A stretch of DNA of 64,000 bases from CAWGJF01 sp963822905 (GCA_963822905.1 CAWGJF010000002.1:124001-188000); one strand, 5' to 3'. Numbered from the stretch's first letter, positions 1 to 10,014 are shown. Made by a program: numbers and translations. The notes: a model not told the origin generated them from the sequence alone.

Positions 1-1571
1 ATTTAACAATCTGGCCAATGTCTAATTCATGAGGTGTTATAAAAAATTCTTCAAAAATATTTATCTCAGAAGAAACCGGTAGCGATCTGAAAATTGCACC
101 ACCGTTATTATTGATTAAAAAAACTGTTAAAGGAATTGAGTATTTTTTTGCAATCATCAGTGCATTCAAATCATGCAAAAAAGAAAGATCACCGGTAACT
201 AATATAGTTGGAAATTTTTGAATGGCAATTCCAAGAGCAGTTGAGGTGACTCCGTCAATTCCGCTGGCTCCCCTGTTAAAATAAAATTCAATGTTGTTAT
301 CATAACTAATAAAATTATCCAGATCCCTAATTGGCAAACTGTTTCCGATCATTACATTTGTTTTTGATGGAAGATTAATAATAATCTCATTTAAAAGAAA
401 CAGGTTCAAAAGATAATGCATTTTTGGATAAATATTTATTTTTAATTTTTTCAGATTCACTTTCCCTCAATTCAAATTGATTAAAGCAAGTTAAATTAAT
501 AGACTTTGTCTTTCCAATTTCTAAAGATAGCTGATCACAAAATTCTAATGGATTCATTTTAAAAATATTTGCAGAGTTTTTTCTTGAGTCAAAACGATCA
601 CCAAACTTATTTATTGTATAAATTGAGATTTCCGGGTCCTGAAAAATCTTTTCTAAAACCGATGAAGTTGGAGTCCTTCCAAATTGCAGAATCAGTCCGG
701 GTTTATTTTGGTGTAAAAAAGTTTTCGATTTTAAGAACAGGTTAAAGTTTGTGAAAATATTTGCATTCTTAATTGGTCTTAAATTTGAAGCACCATCTGC
801 AAGAATAGGGTAACCGGTTTTTTCAGATACAGAGATTATTTTTTTTATTAATGATTTGTCCATTGACATAGGTCCGACGACAATCCAGCCTTTTTCAGTT
901 GCAATTATTTTCCTGGCTATTTTTTTTATTTTATCAGGAGATTGCGTAGTAGTATCAGGTTCAGACAATATTTTTTCTTTTGTTACGAAGGAAAGTAAAT
1001 TTGTATCTACAACAGAATTAAATGATGAGGGTTCAAGTGGTTTTTCAAATTGAAAATTAATATGAACCGGTCCCTTGTTTAGCTCTGTTGAAATATGAAA
1101 AGCAGCTTTTGCAGTTTTTCTGAAATCGAGTAAATTCTTCCTTGTCAATGACGGAATCTTCATTTCATAAAACCACCTGATATGGTTTTTAAAAATGTTT
1201 TTCTGGCTTATTGTCTGATTTGCACCAGAGTATCGCAAATAATCTGGTCTGTCTGCTGTACAAATAATAAGCGGCACTCTTGATTGAAAAGCTTCAACTA
1301 TTGCTGGATAAAGTTCAGCAACTGCCGTTCCTGAGGTTGTAACTATTGCAACAGGCAAGTTTGTTGACTTTCCTATTCCCAAAACAAAAAATGCAGATGA
1401 TCTCTCGTCAATATTTACAAATGTTTTTATTTCTTTATTTGCTGCAAATGCTGCAGTCAAGGGAGTACTTCTAGAACCTGGTGAGATGCAAACAAATTTC
1501 AATCCATCAAAGGCAAGTTGATCCACAAAAAGTTTTGCACAAATGAAATTTGAATTAACTTTTTTCTTCAT
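1..1571 (-). pseudogene. menD: MenD, SEPHCHC synthase (frameshifted, 3' end outside window)
   Basis: Thiamine-diphosphate enzyme joining isochorismate and 2-oxoglutarate in menaquinone synthesis, cytoplasmic. The N-terminal part (from ATG at 1571) shows the Pyr-domain motifs ISPGSRSTPLT, NIDERSSAFFVLG and TSGTAVAELYPA. Its frame stops at 387-389. Translation of the next frame from about 396 to position 1 restores the family: NSLPIRDLD, then GDLSFLHDLNAL and NNNGGAIFRSLP, the ThDP-binding motif. Adding one T to the T-run (A-run 393-396 on the plus strand) joins the frames as SFEPVSF-LNEIIINLPS. The break is therefore a single missing homopolymer base, more likely a sequencing error than decay. 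The start overlaps the end of menF by 17 bases, so the two are co-transcribed. The last residues lie beyond position 1. Confidence 0.9.
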
Positions 1572-2961
1572 TATTAAAAAGTGATAAGATTGGTTGAAAC
1601 TTCAACTGAGTCTCAAAAAATTCTTCCTCTGCATCTGAATCTTTTAGAATTCCTCCCCCGGCAAATGCTGTTATTTTATTCCCTTCAGATAGTGCAGAAC
1701 GAATCCCCACAACCAGCTCCCCATTTAAATCAATATCAAACCAGCCCAACAAACCGGAATATAAACCCCGGCTATGTAATTCAAGTGTGCTTATAATTTT
1801 TGCGGCTTTATCACTTGGAACACCGCAAACGGCAGGCGTAGGAAACAATCTATCAATATATTTAAAGATTGAGACATTGTTTTTAGGTGTAACTGATATT
1901 ATTGTTACAAGATGCTGGATGTTATCTAACTTTCGGATAAAAGATTTCTCTGATGGTTTGATTCCCTCAGACAGCATAGAAACATTTTCAAAAATAAAAT
2001 CTTTAACAATCTGATGTTCTGATTTTAATTTAGGATCAAGCAGCAATCTTTTTTCAAAAGAAAGTTCTTCATCAATATGATTTCCCCTGGGCACAGTTCC
2101 TGCCACTGCCTCAAAAACTAATTCATCATTTCTGCTTTTCATAAATGATTCAGGAGAAGCCCCAAAGAAAACATGTTCATTGACCATGACTAAAAAAATA
2201 AAACAATTTGGATATCGGGAGTTAAGCTGATCAATTACATGACAATAATCAGGATCGTTTGAAAGAATAAATTCTTTTTTCCTTGAAAGCACGAACTTTT
2301 GAAGCTCTCCTTCATTAAGTAATTCTTTACCATTTTCTAATAAATTGTTCCAGCTCAATTTATCTTTTTCCTCATTTGAATCCTGATCAATTATATGTGT
2401 GGTTTTTGTTTTAATCTTTTCCGAATTAATTTTTGTGATATCATCAATCAACTTTTCAATAAAAGTGAAATCAAGTTCTTCGACAATATGGAAAAACAGA
2501 ATTAAGTAGGAATGATTATTATCATTTAACAGAAGTATTTTAGGAATTGTGAAACTAAAGTTTTGGAATTCATCCCATTTTTTATCAGTATTTTTAGAAT
2601 CGAATTTCATATAACACTGGAATGATGGAATCGATATTATTTCTGATGCAATTTTATTAAACCTGAATTTCTCTTTTAAACTGGAATAATTTTCTAAAAC
2701 AGATTCAAACGAATTTTCATTCTGTTTATTTAAAGTTACGAGTTGATCTATGGCAAGCCACTCAAATTTCTCATCTGGTTTAGCAAAGTAGAAAAGATTT
2801 TTGTTTTTTATTTTATCGTAATTTAAAACTTGTGTGATTTTAATCCCATCAATTTTTTCTGCACAACAAAAAATTAAATCACTTCCAGTTGTTTTGCTAT
2901 TTACCTTTGCATTTACAAATTCAATTATTGATAATCTGAATTGTTCCAAAAATGTATTCAT
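1555..2961 (-). CDS. menF: MenF/EntC-type isochorismate synthase
   Basis: Converts chorismate to isochorismate, the first committed menaquinone step. At 468 residues it has normal length. The chorismate-binding domain fills the C-terminal half: QKFVLSRKKEF, FGASPESFM, FEAVAGTVPRG, SEHQIVKDFI, LFPTPAVCGVP and SGLLGWFDIDLNGELVVGIRSA in order (quoted in part), ending with the AGGGI and EEEFFET segments that line the active site and bind magnesium in this family. The N-terminal third is poorly conserved, as usual. The ATG overlaps the rsgA stop by four bases (ATGA type), and menD starts inside its 3' end, so rsgA-menF-menD is one transcription unit. EntC or salicylate synthase is less likely because menD is adjacent. 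Confidence 0.93.
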   Translation of the reverse strand: MNTFLEQFRLSIIEFVNAKVNSKTTGSDLIFCCAEKIDGIKITQVLNYDKIKNKNLFYFAKPDEKFEWLAIDQLVTLNKQNENSFESVLENYSSLKEKFRFNKIASEIISIPSFQCYMKFDSKNTDKKWDEFQNFSFTIPKILLLNDNNHSYLILFFHIVEELDFTFIEKLIDDITKINSEKIKTKTTHIIDQDSNEEKDKLSWNNLLENGKELLNEGELQKFVLSRKKEFILSNDPDYCHVIDQLNSRYPNCFIFLVMVNEHVFFGASPESFMKSRNDELVFEAVAGTVPRGNHIDEELSFEKRLLLDPKLKSEHQIVKDFIFENVSMLSEGIKPSEKSFIRKLDNIQHLVTIISVTPKNNVSIFKYIDRLFPTPAVCGVPSDKAAKIISTLELHSRGLYSGLLGWFDIDLNGELVVGIRSALSEGNKITAFAGGGILKDSDAEEEFFETQLKFQPILSLFNNEEKS

Positions 2962-3791
2962 TGGAAATGGATATCCTCTTCAACTGTATCAAGAATCCTT
3001 AGATAGCTTTCATAACGAAGTTCTGAAATATTATTCTGTTCGACTGCTGATTGTATTGCACATCCTGGTTCATGTTCGTGTGTACAGGTGTTAAACTTAC
3101 ATTCATTAATAAATTTTTTAAATTCGATAAAAAAATATGCAAGATCATTTTTTCGAATTCCGTACGGATCAATTTCCCGAACACCGGGAGTATCAATAAT
3201 ATTTGTTCCGTCATTTAACGAATAAAGATGACCAGTTACAGTCGTGTGTGTTCCTTTGGAAGTGAAACTGCTGATCCCTCCTGTCCTGAGATTTAATTGA
3301 GGATATAATTTGTTAAGCAACGACGATTTCCCGACTCCACTTTGTCCCCAAAAAAGGGAAGTGTAACCTTTCAAATGTTCTCTCAATTCGGATAAATCAA
3401 AGTCTGAATTTGCACTCGTTATAAAAACAGTATAACCAATGTTCTCATAAAGATTTTTCCAGGAAAGCAATTCATTCTTTTGATCCAGATCAGATTTATT
3501 TATGATAAGAACCGGTTTAACCAAACAACTTTCACACGTTATTAAAAACCTGTCAACTGTTTTATTATTGAACTGAGGTTCCCTGATGCTTGAAATAATA
3601 AATGCTTTATCAATATTTGCAGCAATTACCTGTTCCAATCGCTCACCCCGGTAACTCGCTCCTCTGACTTTTGGCATTTTACGGGAAATATAATTTCTTC
3701 TTTTATCTATATTTAGAATTACGCCACTTCCATCATTGTTCAATTCATAATCAACATTATCGCCAACTGAAATAAAATCTCTGAAGAACAA
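2958..3791 (-). CDS. rsgA: RsgA, small-ribosomal-subunit biogenesis GTPase
   Basis: Circularly permuted GTPase that matures the 30S subunit. The G4 motif (LIINKSDL) precedes the P-loop (GQSGVGKSSLLN) and the DTPG box, and a zinc knuckle with Cys, Cys-x-His and a later Cys (KFNTCTHEHEPGCA) follows near the C terminus. The only canonical start in frame is TTG at 3791, giving 277 residues, but the open frame runs upstream to about 3938 and encodes the expected OB-fold N terminus (GIITRIES, then LRGKFKKVF). No ATG, GTG or TTG occurs there. An ATA at 3915-3917 lies just behind an AGTGAGG sequence and may be the real start or a miscalled ATG, giving about 319 residues. The 3' end overlaps menF by four bases. 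Confidence 0.92.
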   Translation of the reverse strand: MFFRDFISVGDNVDYELNNDGSGVILNIDKRRNYISRKMPKVRGASYRGERLEQVIAANIDKAFIISSIREPQFNNKTVDRFLITCESCLVKPVLIINKSDLDQKNELLSWKNLYENIGYTVFITSANSDFDLSELREHLKGYTSLFWGQSGVGKSSLLNKLYPQLNLRTGGISSFTSKGTHTTVTGHLYSLNDGTNIIDTPGVREIDPYGIRKNDLAYFFIEFKKFINECKFNTCTHEHEPGCAIQSAVEQNNISELRYESYLRILDTVEEDIHFQ

Positions 3792-4004
3792 TTTGTCTTT
3801 TTTCAGATTAAATACTTTTTTGAACTTACCACGTAAAGTGCATCGAATTTCTTTTATCTGATTTATTGGTATAAGGTAATAATTTGTACTTTCAATACGG
3901 GTTATAATTCCTTTTATAAAAACCTCACTAAAGAATAGTTAATTCAAGAGTAAATCTAATCAGTGAAGAAAGGAATTTCAAATAAGTTGAGGTCAGGAGA
4001 TGGA

Positions 4005-4038
4005 TTAAAAAAGGCAGTAATGATTTGATTACTGCCTT
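4005..4038 (-). terminator. Rho-independent terminator of the 4047-7044 gene block
   Basis: On the minus strand a perfect 11-bp stem (AAGGCAGTAAT / ATTACTGCCTT, 4011-4021 and 4028-4038) with a six-base loop runs straight into a T-run. It lies just downstream of the stop codon at 4047. Confidence 0.85.
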
Positions 4039-4046
4039 AATATTTA

Positions 4047-5507
4047 TTAAAGACTAGTTGAAAAACTCAGAATAAAATGATCGTAAGAAATGTCCTGGCG
4101 AATTCTGGAAACGTTTGAATTATAGTTATCTGTAAAATCTTTCCACCACCCATGCGCGTATCCAAAATTGATTGAAACCATCTCACCGAGTGAAAACCCT
4201 GCTCCTGCAGTTATATATTTTTTGTCGTATTCGGATGGGTCACCAGAGTAAGGAGAAGGTCGGTACATTCCACCAATTCTAAGTTTGAAAGGGGATTGGG
4301 GAATTTCAAATTCAGCGCCAACACTATAATTTACAACTGTTGTAAACAGATCTTCAATATCCTTATTTCTTTGAGCACGGAAATCATAATTAAAGCCACC
4401 CGTGAATTCCATTTGAGTATAGTCAATAAGGTTGAGATCTGCAGTAATCATAGTATAAGGCAACTTGAATGCACCGCCGAAATCAAATTCGAAAGGAGTT
4501 TTAATATCATATTTCACTTTATCTTCGGTGTTGCTATCATAACCATCACCTCCGGCAAAATAACTTGATACTTTAATATAATATGTTTCTTTAATCGAAA
4601 AATAATTTGGGAATTTTATGGTTGCTCCGAAGCGAAAACGATCTTTCCACTTATAAATTAACCCGATTTTTGCATTCCAACCTGATAAATCCCAATCGAT
4701 TATGTCGTTAAAATAAAAAGATTGAAAATCTGTAGTTACCGGATCAAATGGATCAAGCAATAAATTTGAACCGTAGAAGTTGAGTGTATCATCTTCCCAT
4801 ATTTCTCTACTTCTTTTTACTGTCCCTGATAGAATTGTAAAAGTTCCACCTACAAATAAATCCTTTGCTGCTTCAAAAGATGTTCCAATTGAATAATTAT
4901 TAATCGATCCCTGATTAACATATTGCCCACTCTGGTTAAGCATCCCATTTATTCTGGTAGTATCCTTTATATAATTATTATTTATATCATCGATTTCATA
5001 ACTAACACCCACATCATTTGTAATTGGTACCTGATCATAATTGTATTCACCCGTCAGGAATTGTATCATCGAATTATTACCAGGGTTAAACCCATCGAAT
5101 TTAATGACCTTATTAAAATCTTTTACACGGTTATAACCTAAAGCAATTACCCAGCTTCCTCTTGCTGTCGGAACAGGAAATACTAAGCCAAGCTCATCAA
5201 AGTTATCACGTGTTTTTGTTATATCTGAGGTATTATTAAAAAAGTCTGAAGTATTTGAAAATGAACCGAGATGAATGCTTGCAGAAACCTGTGAACTTTT
5301 AATCAAACCTAAACCAGCCGGGTTGAATAAAATTGATGAATAATCATCGCCGGCAGCAGTATAGCTGTTTCCAAGGGAAAGAGCCCTGGCATTGTTATAT
5401 AACCCGGGTTCACTTAACAGTAACGCATCATTATAGTTTTGGGCTTTTATTAATTTAGGAAATAATATTATTAAGAGTAACGAAGTAATCAACAATAATT
5501 TTTTCAT
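4047..5507 (-). CDS. OmpP1/FadL/TodX-like outer-membrane beta-barrel
   Basis: A 486-residue protein with a signal peptide (MKKLLLITSLL...KLIKAQ). The mature start has the family signature NNARALSLGNSYTAAGDD followed by SSILFNPAGLGLI, the asparagine-proline-alanine-glycine segment of FadL-type channels. Alternating hydrophobic strands continue to a final Ser-Thr-Ser-Leu tail, typical of a barrel closing strand. Members transport hydrophobic compounds or act as T9SS-linked PorV-type barrels; substrate cannot be told here. GAGG precedes the ATG. It is last in a minus-strand block with two lipoproteins (5534-7044), 26 bases from the nearer one, and is followed by a terminator. Confidence 0.8.
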   Translation of the reverse strand: MKKLLLITSLLLIILFPKLIKAQNYNDALLLSEPGLYNNARALSLGNSYTAAGDDYSSILFNPAGLGLIKSSQVSASIHLGSFSNTSDFFNNTSDITKTRDNFDELGLVFPVPTARGSWVIALGYNRVKDFNKVIKFDGFNPGNNSMIQFLTGEYNYDQVPITNDVGVSYEIDDINNNYIKDTTRINGMLNQSGQYVNQGSINNYSIGTSFEAAKDLFVGGTFTILSGTVKRSREIWEDDTLNFYGSNLLLDPFDPVTTDFQSFYFNDIIDWDLSGWNAKIGLIYKWKDRFRFGATIKFPNYFSIKETYYIKVSSYFAGGDGYDSNTEDKVKYDIKTPFEFDFGGAFKLPYTMITADLNLIDYTQMEFTGGFNYDFRAQRNKDIEDLFTTVVNYSVGAEFEIPQSPFKLRIGGMYRPSPYSGDPSEYDKKYITAGAGFSLGEMVSINFGYAHGWWKDFTDNYNSNVSRIRQDISYDHFILSFSTSL

Positions 5508-5533
5508 TTTTTTACCTCAGTATGTAGAATGCT

Positions 5534-5860
5534 TTATCTGGAATTTCCATTTCTTCCACCACTATCTCTTCCACCTGTGTTTCGGGGATTATTATTTTGG
5601 GTAGAACCTGAATCCCTATTTGGTGTTTCAATTCTTTCTTTAGTTGGAGGACTCACAGGTGTTTGAGGTGGTATATAAGGAGGATGAATTGGATGATGTG
5701 GCGGCGGCACAGGAGGTGGGGGAGGCACAGGATCTGGAATAATTACAGTAGTAGAATTATCTGTGTAAGAGTAATCCCCGGAATATTGTACAACTGTATA
5801 ACAACCATTCAGGAACAACATAATACCGAAAACAATTGCTATGGTTGCTAACTTTTTCAT
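5534..5860 (-). CDS. Small proline-rich lipoprotein with Gly/Asn/Arg tail
   Basis: A 108-residue protein with a lipoprotein signal (lipobox LNGC, residues 17-20). After Cys-Tyr-Thr-Val it has a short Tyr/Ser/Thr stretch, a Pro/His-rich segment (about residues 44-75) and a Gly/Arg/Asn/Ser tail. No catalytic domain is seen, so function is unknown. An AGGAGAT ribosome site lies just before the ATG. The upstream neighbour at 5866 has the same plan (lipobox, GCYT start, polar Arg/Gly tail), so the two look like diverged relatives in one operon. An unusually hydrophilic, extended surface lipoprotein is the best description. Confidence 0.7.
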   Translation of the reverse strand: MKKLATIAIVFGIMLFLNGCYTVVQYSGDYSYTDNSTTVIIPDPVPPPPPVPPPHHPIHPPYIPPQTPVSPPTKERIETPNRDSGSTQNNNPRNTGGRDSGGRNGNSR

Positions 5861-5865
5861 TTTAT

Positions 5866-7044
5866 TTATCTCCTTCTTCCGCTACTATTTCCACCACTAT
5901 TTCTGCTTCCTCCACCTGAAGAATTCCCTGAACTTCCACTATTTCGGCTTGGAGGTGAATATGATTTCGGTGTATTATTTGTTCGCGGTGGCGAATACGA
6001 TTTTGGTGGATTTGTGTTTTGTTTTGGCGGACTATATGTTTTTGGAGTGTTGTGGTTTGTCGATTTTGTAGTTCGGGTGGTTTTATTCTTTGGGGTATAG
6101 CTTTTCCTGGTTGTATTTCTTGTCCCCGAATTTCTGTCACCCGAATATTTTTTAGTAGTTGTGTTTCTTACAGAATTTTTATCTGTACTATTACTTTTTG
6201 TCCCAAGATAATCTTTCCGTGTGGATTTCCTTTTATCAGTTGAATTATTACCATCTCGAGATGTTATTTTGTCAGTACTGTTATTTCTTGTTACCCGACC
6301 AAGATTGTCACTACTATTTCTTCCTAGAGTCCGGGTAGTTTTAGAACCGGTTAAAATGTTATCTCTTCTTGTTGATGTAGTTAAGTCTCTTCCATTACCT
6401 AATCGACCTCTTGAACGATCAGTAGAAGTTGTTGAAGTTGAGGTTATGTCATCACGTGTTCGACCGGAATTTCGTCCACCGGAATTTCCTCTGATCCTGG
6501 AAATATAATCTGAACGATTGTTTTTGTAATGTGAGTTATAGCCTCCGTGATTGTATCCATAGTAGTGAGGATAATAATAAGGATCATAATAATATCCATA
6601 ATTCCAGTATGAAGGATAGTAACTAAAATATGGATCATACCAGAAATTACCGCACCACCCATAATATGGCCACGGATAACTGTAACAATATCCAAATGAA
6701 TAATTCCAATAAAATCCCGGATAGAAACCAAAATAATTATCTGGGTAATAGTATGTTAAATATCTTCTGTATGATGGAGTCATAGTCTCAAAATCATCTT
6801 CAACCAGGTTGGTATCTGTATCATCTACATATCCATATTCATCATCTGCATAATAATTTGTGTCAGTGGGTTCTTCCTCTGAATAATAATTAGATTCAGA
6901 ATTATTATTCGAATTATTATCATCAGAATATGATTGATAGTCATAGTAATCTTGACCTGTTGCCACCTGCGTATAACAACCGGTTAAAAATCCCGAGGTT
7001 ACTATTAAAAAAATTAAAGCAAAACTAAACTTCAGAGCCTTCAT
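5866..7044 (-). CDS. Tyr-rich, Ser/Thr/Asn/Arg-rich low-complexity lipoprotein
   Basis: A 392-residue protein with lipobox LTGC (residues 20-23). It reads in zones: acidic Asp/Tyr/Asn (25-90); an aromatic zone about 100-165 dense in Tyr, Trp and Pro; an Arg/Ser/Thr/Asn zone with loose DNL, RTLGRNS and STDK repeats (about 170-310); then Lys/Thr/Pro repeats built on KSYSPP and a Gly/Ser/Asn tail ending in Arg-Arg-Arg. There is no recognisable enzyme domain. AGGAGG precedes the ATG. It heads the block that continues through the 5534 lipoprotein to the FadL-like barrel. The composition fits an extended cell-surface or adhesive lipoprotein, which is inference. Confidence 0.72.
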   Translation of the reverse strand: MKALKFSFALIFLIVTSGFLTGCYTQVATGQDYYDYQSYSDDNNSNNNSESNYYSEEEPTDTNYYADDEYGYVDDTDTNLVEDDFETMTPSYRRYLTYYYPDNYFGFYPGFYWNYSFGYCYSYPWPYYGWCGNFWYDPYFSYYPSYWNYGYYYDPYYYPHYYGYNHGGYNSHYKNNRSDYISRIRGNSGGRNSGRTRDDITSTSTTSTDRSRGRLGNGRDLTTSTRRDNILTGSKTTRTLGRNSSDNLGRVTRNNSTDKITSRDGNNSTDKRKSTRKDYLGTKSNSTDKNSVRNTTTKKYSGDRNSGTRNTTRKSYTPKNKTTRTTKSTNHNTPKTYSPPKQNTNPPKSYSPPRTNNTPKSYSPPSRNSGSSGNSSGGGSRNSGGNSSGRRR

Positions 7045-7230
7045 GATATCCTCCTGAATAAAAACTGATTAAAAATATGCAAACATTGAGCCCATAGAAA
7101 GTCTAAAAAAATGCTCGTTTTTAGTTAATATTGCTGCGTATCACATTCTTAATGTACAAAACTGTAAACTTGCTTGTACAGTATTATATACACAAAAAAT
7201 ATTGATAATAAAGCGAATGAAGAGATTTTC

Positions 7231-8004
7231 TTAGAAGATGCTTTTAATGAATTCTATTTTTAATGACCTATCAGCAGCATTTTTAGTATAAGATTTATTA
7301 CTTAATAAATCACGTAAATCAAAACCAAGGGTTAATCCATCACCAACACTCCACCTGACGCCGGTATTTAAATAACCTCTTCCGGATGCGACTGACGATT
7401 TTTTATTATCATTGAAAGCAAGATCGTATTCAATTACAAATGAGAAACTTGAACCAAGAGTTTTTTCTGCACCAACCCGAATATCAGCAAAGTTGTCCCC
7501 ATCTTTTTGTTCAAGAGAATAATTAATAGTGCCGTGCAAACTTAAGTAACCAAGGAATTCGAAATTTTTACTTACAGCACAAAAAAATCCTGGCGATTTT
7601 ATTCCATATCGATTCAGAGAATCAGAATATGTGCCTTTACCTTGTGAATCGAACCCTAATGTAATTGCAGGAATTAGTGTAGTTTCATTTATTATCCGGA
7701 CCCGCAAGTTTACTCCCGGAAGTTTATACCAATCAACTTTACCGCTTCCTATAAGATTTGTTCCACCGTACGAAATTCCAAAACTAACATTATCAAAAAC
7801 GCCGGCTTCTATTGCGACTACAAGTACACCATCGGGAAGAATATCTGTATTAACTCCCACAAATCCTTTTTCGAGAATGCCTGCTGTGGGCATGTCAATT
7901 AGATACCTGTATTCATGTTTTGCCTTTTCACCTGCAGTGCCCTGGGCATAAGTGAAATTTAAAACGGAAATCAGTAGGAATATTATTTTGATGGTGTTTT
8001 TCAT
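7231..8004 (-). CDS. Predicted outer-membrane beta-barrel protein, unknown function
   Basis: 257 residues from the ATG at 8004, chosen because it starts directly at a signal peptide (MKNTIKIIFLLISVLNFTYAQ); an in-frame start at 8058 would add 18 residues ahead of it. The mature part has repeated amphipathic strands (GFVGVNTDILPDG, VSFGISYGGTNLIGSG, LRVRIINETTLIPAITLGF, FADIRVGAEKTLG) and ends in a phenylalanine (KSIF), as barrel proteins do. No specific family was recognised. It has no close partner: 186 bases separate it from the lipoprotein at 5866-7044 and it is divergent from the TPR lipoprotein at 8212. Confidence 0.68.
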   Translation of the reverse strand: MKNTIKIIFLLISVLNFTYAQGTAGEKAKHEYRYLIDMPTAGILEKGFVGVNTDILPDGVLVVAIEAGVFDNVSFGISYGGTNLIGSGKVDWYKLPGVNLRVRIINETTLIPAITLGFDSQGKGTYSDSLNRYGIKSPGFFCAVSKNFEFLGYLSLHGTINYSLEQKDGDNFADIRVGAEKTLGSSFSFVIEYDLAFNDNKKSSVASGRGYLNTGVRWSVGDGLTLGFDLRDLLSNKSYTKNAADRSLKIEFIKSIF

Positions 8005-8211
8005 ATTCAAAAAAAAGTTCCAAAAATTATCAACAAAAAAATAACAATAATTATTCAAACTTAAATACTCCGGTGTAAAATGAATATTAATTCTTTAGAG
8101 TTATTTAATTTTATTGGGTTAGTGATAATGGTTATCCTGAAACGAAATAATACTTGTACCTTGTTATTCAAGAGCCTTAATAATATATTTTTATTCAAAT
8201 TATAAAAGAAT

Positions 8212-10014
8212 ATGAAGAAATTAATAATATCACTTATTTTATTAGCTGTTATTGCAGGTTGTTCAGGTACGAAGCAGATTACTGCTCAAGATTCATCAGT
8301 TACCAGTGAATCGAATGAATATTCCAAAGCAAGAGCGATGGAACATTTTATCAACGGATCTACGGCAGAATTAAAAGGTGATTATGCAACAGCCATCATT
8401 GAATTTTTTGAAGCACTTAATTTTGATACAACTGCCGGGATCTACTATGCTGTTGCGAAAAATTATCTTTATCTAAACAAATTATCTTCTGCTTTAAAGT
8501 ATTCTAAACTCTCAATAAAATTAGATTCAACAGAATCAGGATATTACGATCTTTTAAGTGATATCTATTACCAGGCACATGAACCCGATAGTTCTGTGGC
8601 AGCACTTCAGAAAATTCTACAGCTTGATTCAACTAATGCCGAAACATATTATAAGCTTGCAAGAATTTATGAAGATAATAAACCTTTGAAAGCTGTTGAA
8701 ACCTACGAAAGCTTGATTAAAATTATTGGTCCGGAATGGAATGTGCTGCTTCATATGTCAGAGCTTTATGAAAAACTAGGTTATAATGATAAAGCTTCAG
8801 CATCACTTGAACAATTAATGGCTATTGATCCAAGCAACCTTTCACTTCAAAAATTAGCCATTGATTATTATGATCGTACGAAGGATTATGCAAATGCTAT
8901 CAGGATGCTGGATGATATAATTGAACTGCGCCCTGATGATCTTGATGCACGGGAAAGAAAAGCACAAATATTGTTAAAACAAAATAAATGGGATGAAGCA
9001 GCTGAGCAGTACCAATATTTTCTTAACAAAAAGGAAATTTCTCTTGATACAAAAATAAGAATCGGGGCTTCTTACTTTGCAAAAGCAATTACTGATACAA
9101 CATTGCTTCCGTTTGCAAAAAACTTTTTTACTACAATTGATAAAGATACATCTTATTGGCAGGTTAAATTATATCTGGGTGCGATTGCAATCAGTCAAAG
9201 AGATGATTCAACAGCAATTAAGAATTTTAAATATGTTACAGAAAATGCAAGATGGAAATCAGAAGCTTGGATTCAATTAGGCGGATTGTATTTTGATAAT
9301 CACCGGTATGAAGAAGCTGAAAAACTTATGACAGAAGCGCTGGAGTTATTTCCGAATGAGTTTGCGGTAAATTTAATCCTTGGACTTTCTAAAGCTCAAC
9401 AGAATAATTATAGTGAAGCAGAAACTTATCTTAAAACAGCGATTGATATTAATTCTTCTGATCCAACCGCTTTGTCTGCTTATGGATATACTCTAAATCA
9501 GTTAAACCGTAATGAAGAAGCAATTGAATATTTAAATCGGGCTTTAGTTCTTCAACCTGATGATGTGAATCTTATGGGCACACTGGGTTTAATATATAAT
9601 TCACTTAAGAATTTTGAACAAAGCGACAGTGTTTACGAAAAAGCTTTGAGGATTGATCCACAGAATGCACTTGTTAATAATAATTATGCGTACTCATTGT
9701 CAGATCGTGATTTACAATTGGACAGAGCTTTAGAGATGGTTAAGATTTCAATAAAAGCTGATTCCCTGAATTCATCATACCTGGACACAATCGGCTGGGT
9801 ATACTTTAAATTAACAGATTACGACAAAGCTAAATTGTATATTGAAAAAGCTATTGATGTTGGTGGAGAAAATGCTGTTATGCTCGAACATCTGGGAGAT
9901 ATACTATTTAAAATGGGACAGCAAACCAGGGCGAAGGAAGTCTGGCAGGAAGCTCTGAAACTTGATTCAAAAAACGATCAGCTAAAACAAAAAATCGAAA
10001 CAGGATTAATTTGA
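8212..10014 (+). CDS. TPR-repeat lipoprotein
   Basis: A 600-residue protein with lipobox IAGC (14-17), followed by tetratricopeptide repeats along nearly its full length, for example YNDKASASLEQLMAIDPSN and RNEEAIEYLNRALVLQPDD, and others near 60-130, 330-420 and 480-590. TPR proteins are assembly scaffolds; here it would be membrane-anchored facing the periplasm. Its stop overlaps the TTG start of the next gene (10011), so translation is probably coupled, and the block continues with the EnvC-like gene and polysaccharide genes. That context suggests a role in envelope assembly, which is inference. Confidence 0.87.
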   Translation: MKKLIISLILLAVIAGCSGTKQITAQDSSVTSESNEYSKARAMEHFINGSTAELKGDYATAIIEFFEALNFDTTAGIYYAVAKNYLYLNKLSSALKYSKLSIKLDSTESGYYDLLSDIYYQAHEPDSSVAALQKILQLDSTNAETYYKLARIYEDNKPLKAVETYESLIKIIGPEWNVLLHMSELYEKLGYNDKASASLEQLMAIDPSNLSLQKLAIDYYDRTKDYANAIRMLDDIIELRPDDLDARERKAQILLKQNKWDEAAEQYQYFLNKKEISLDTKIRIGASYFAKAITDTTLLPFAKNFFTTIDKDTSYWQVKLYLGAIAISQRDDSTAIKNFKYVTENARWKSEAWIQLGGLYFDNHRYEEAEKLMTEALELFPNEFAVNLILGLSKAQQNNYSEAETYLKTAIDINSSDPTALSAYGYTLNQLNRNEEAIEYLNRALVLQPDDVNLMGTLGLIYNSLKNFEQSDSVYEKALRIDPQNALVNNNYAYSLSDRDLQLDRALEMVKISIKADSLNSSYLDTIGWVYFKLTDYDKAKLYIEKAIDVGGENAVMLEHLGDILFKMGQQTRAKEVWQEALKLDSKNDQLKQKIETGLI

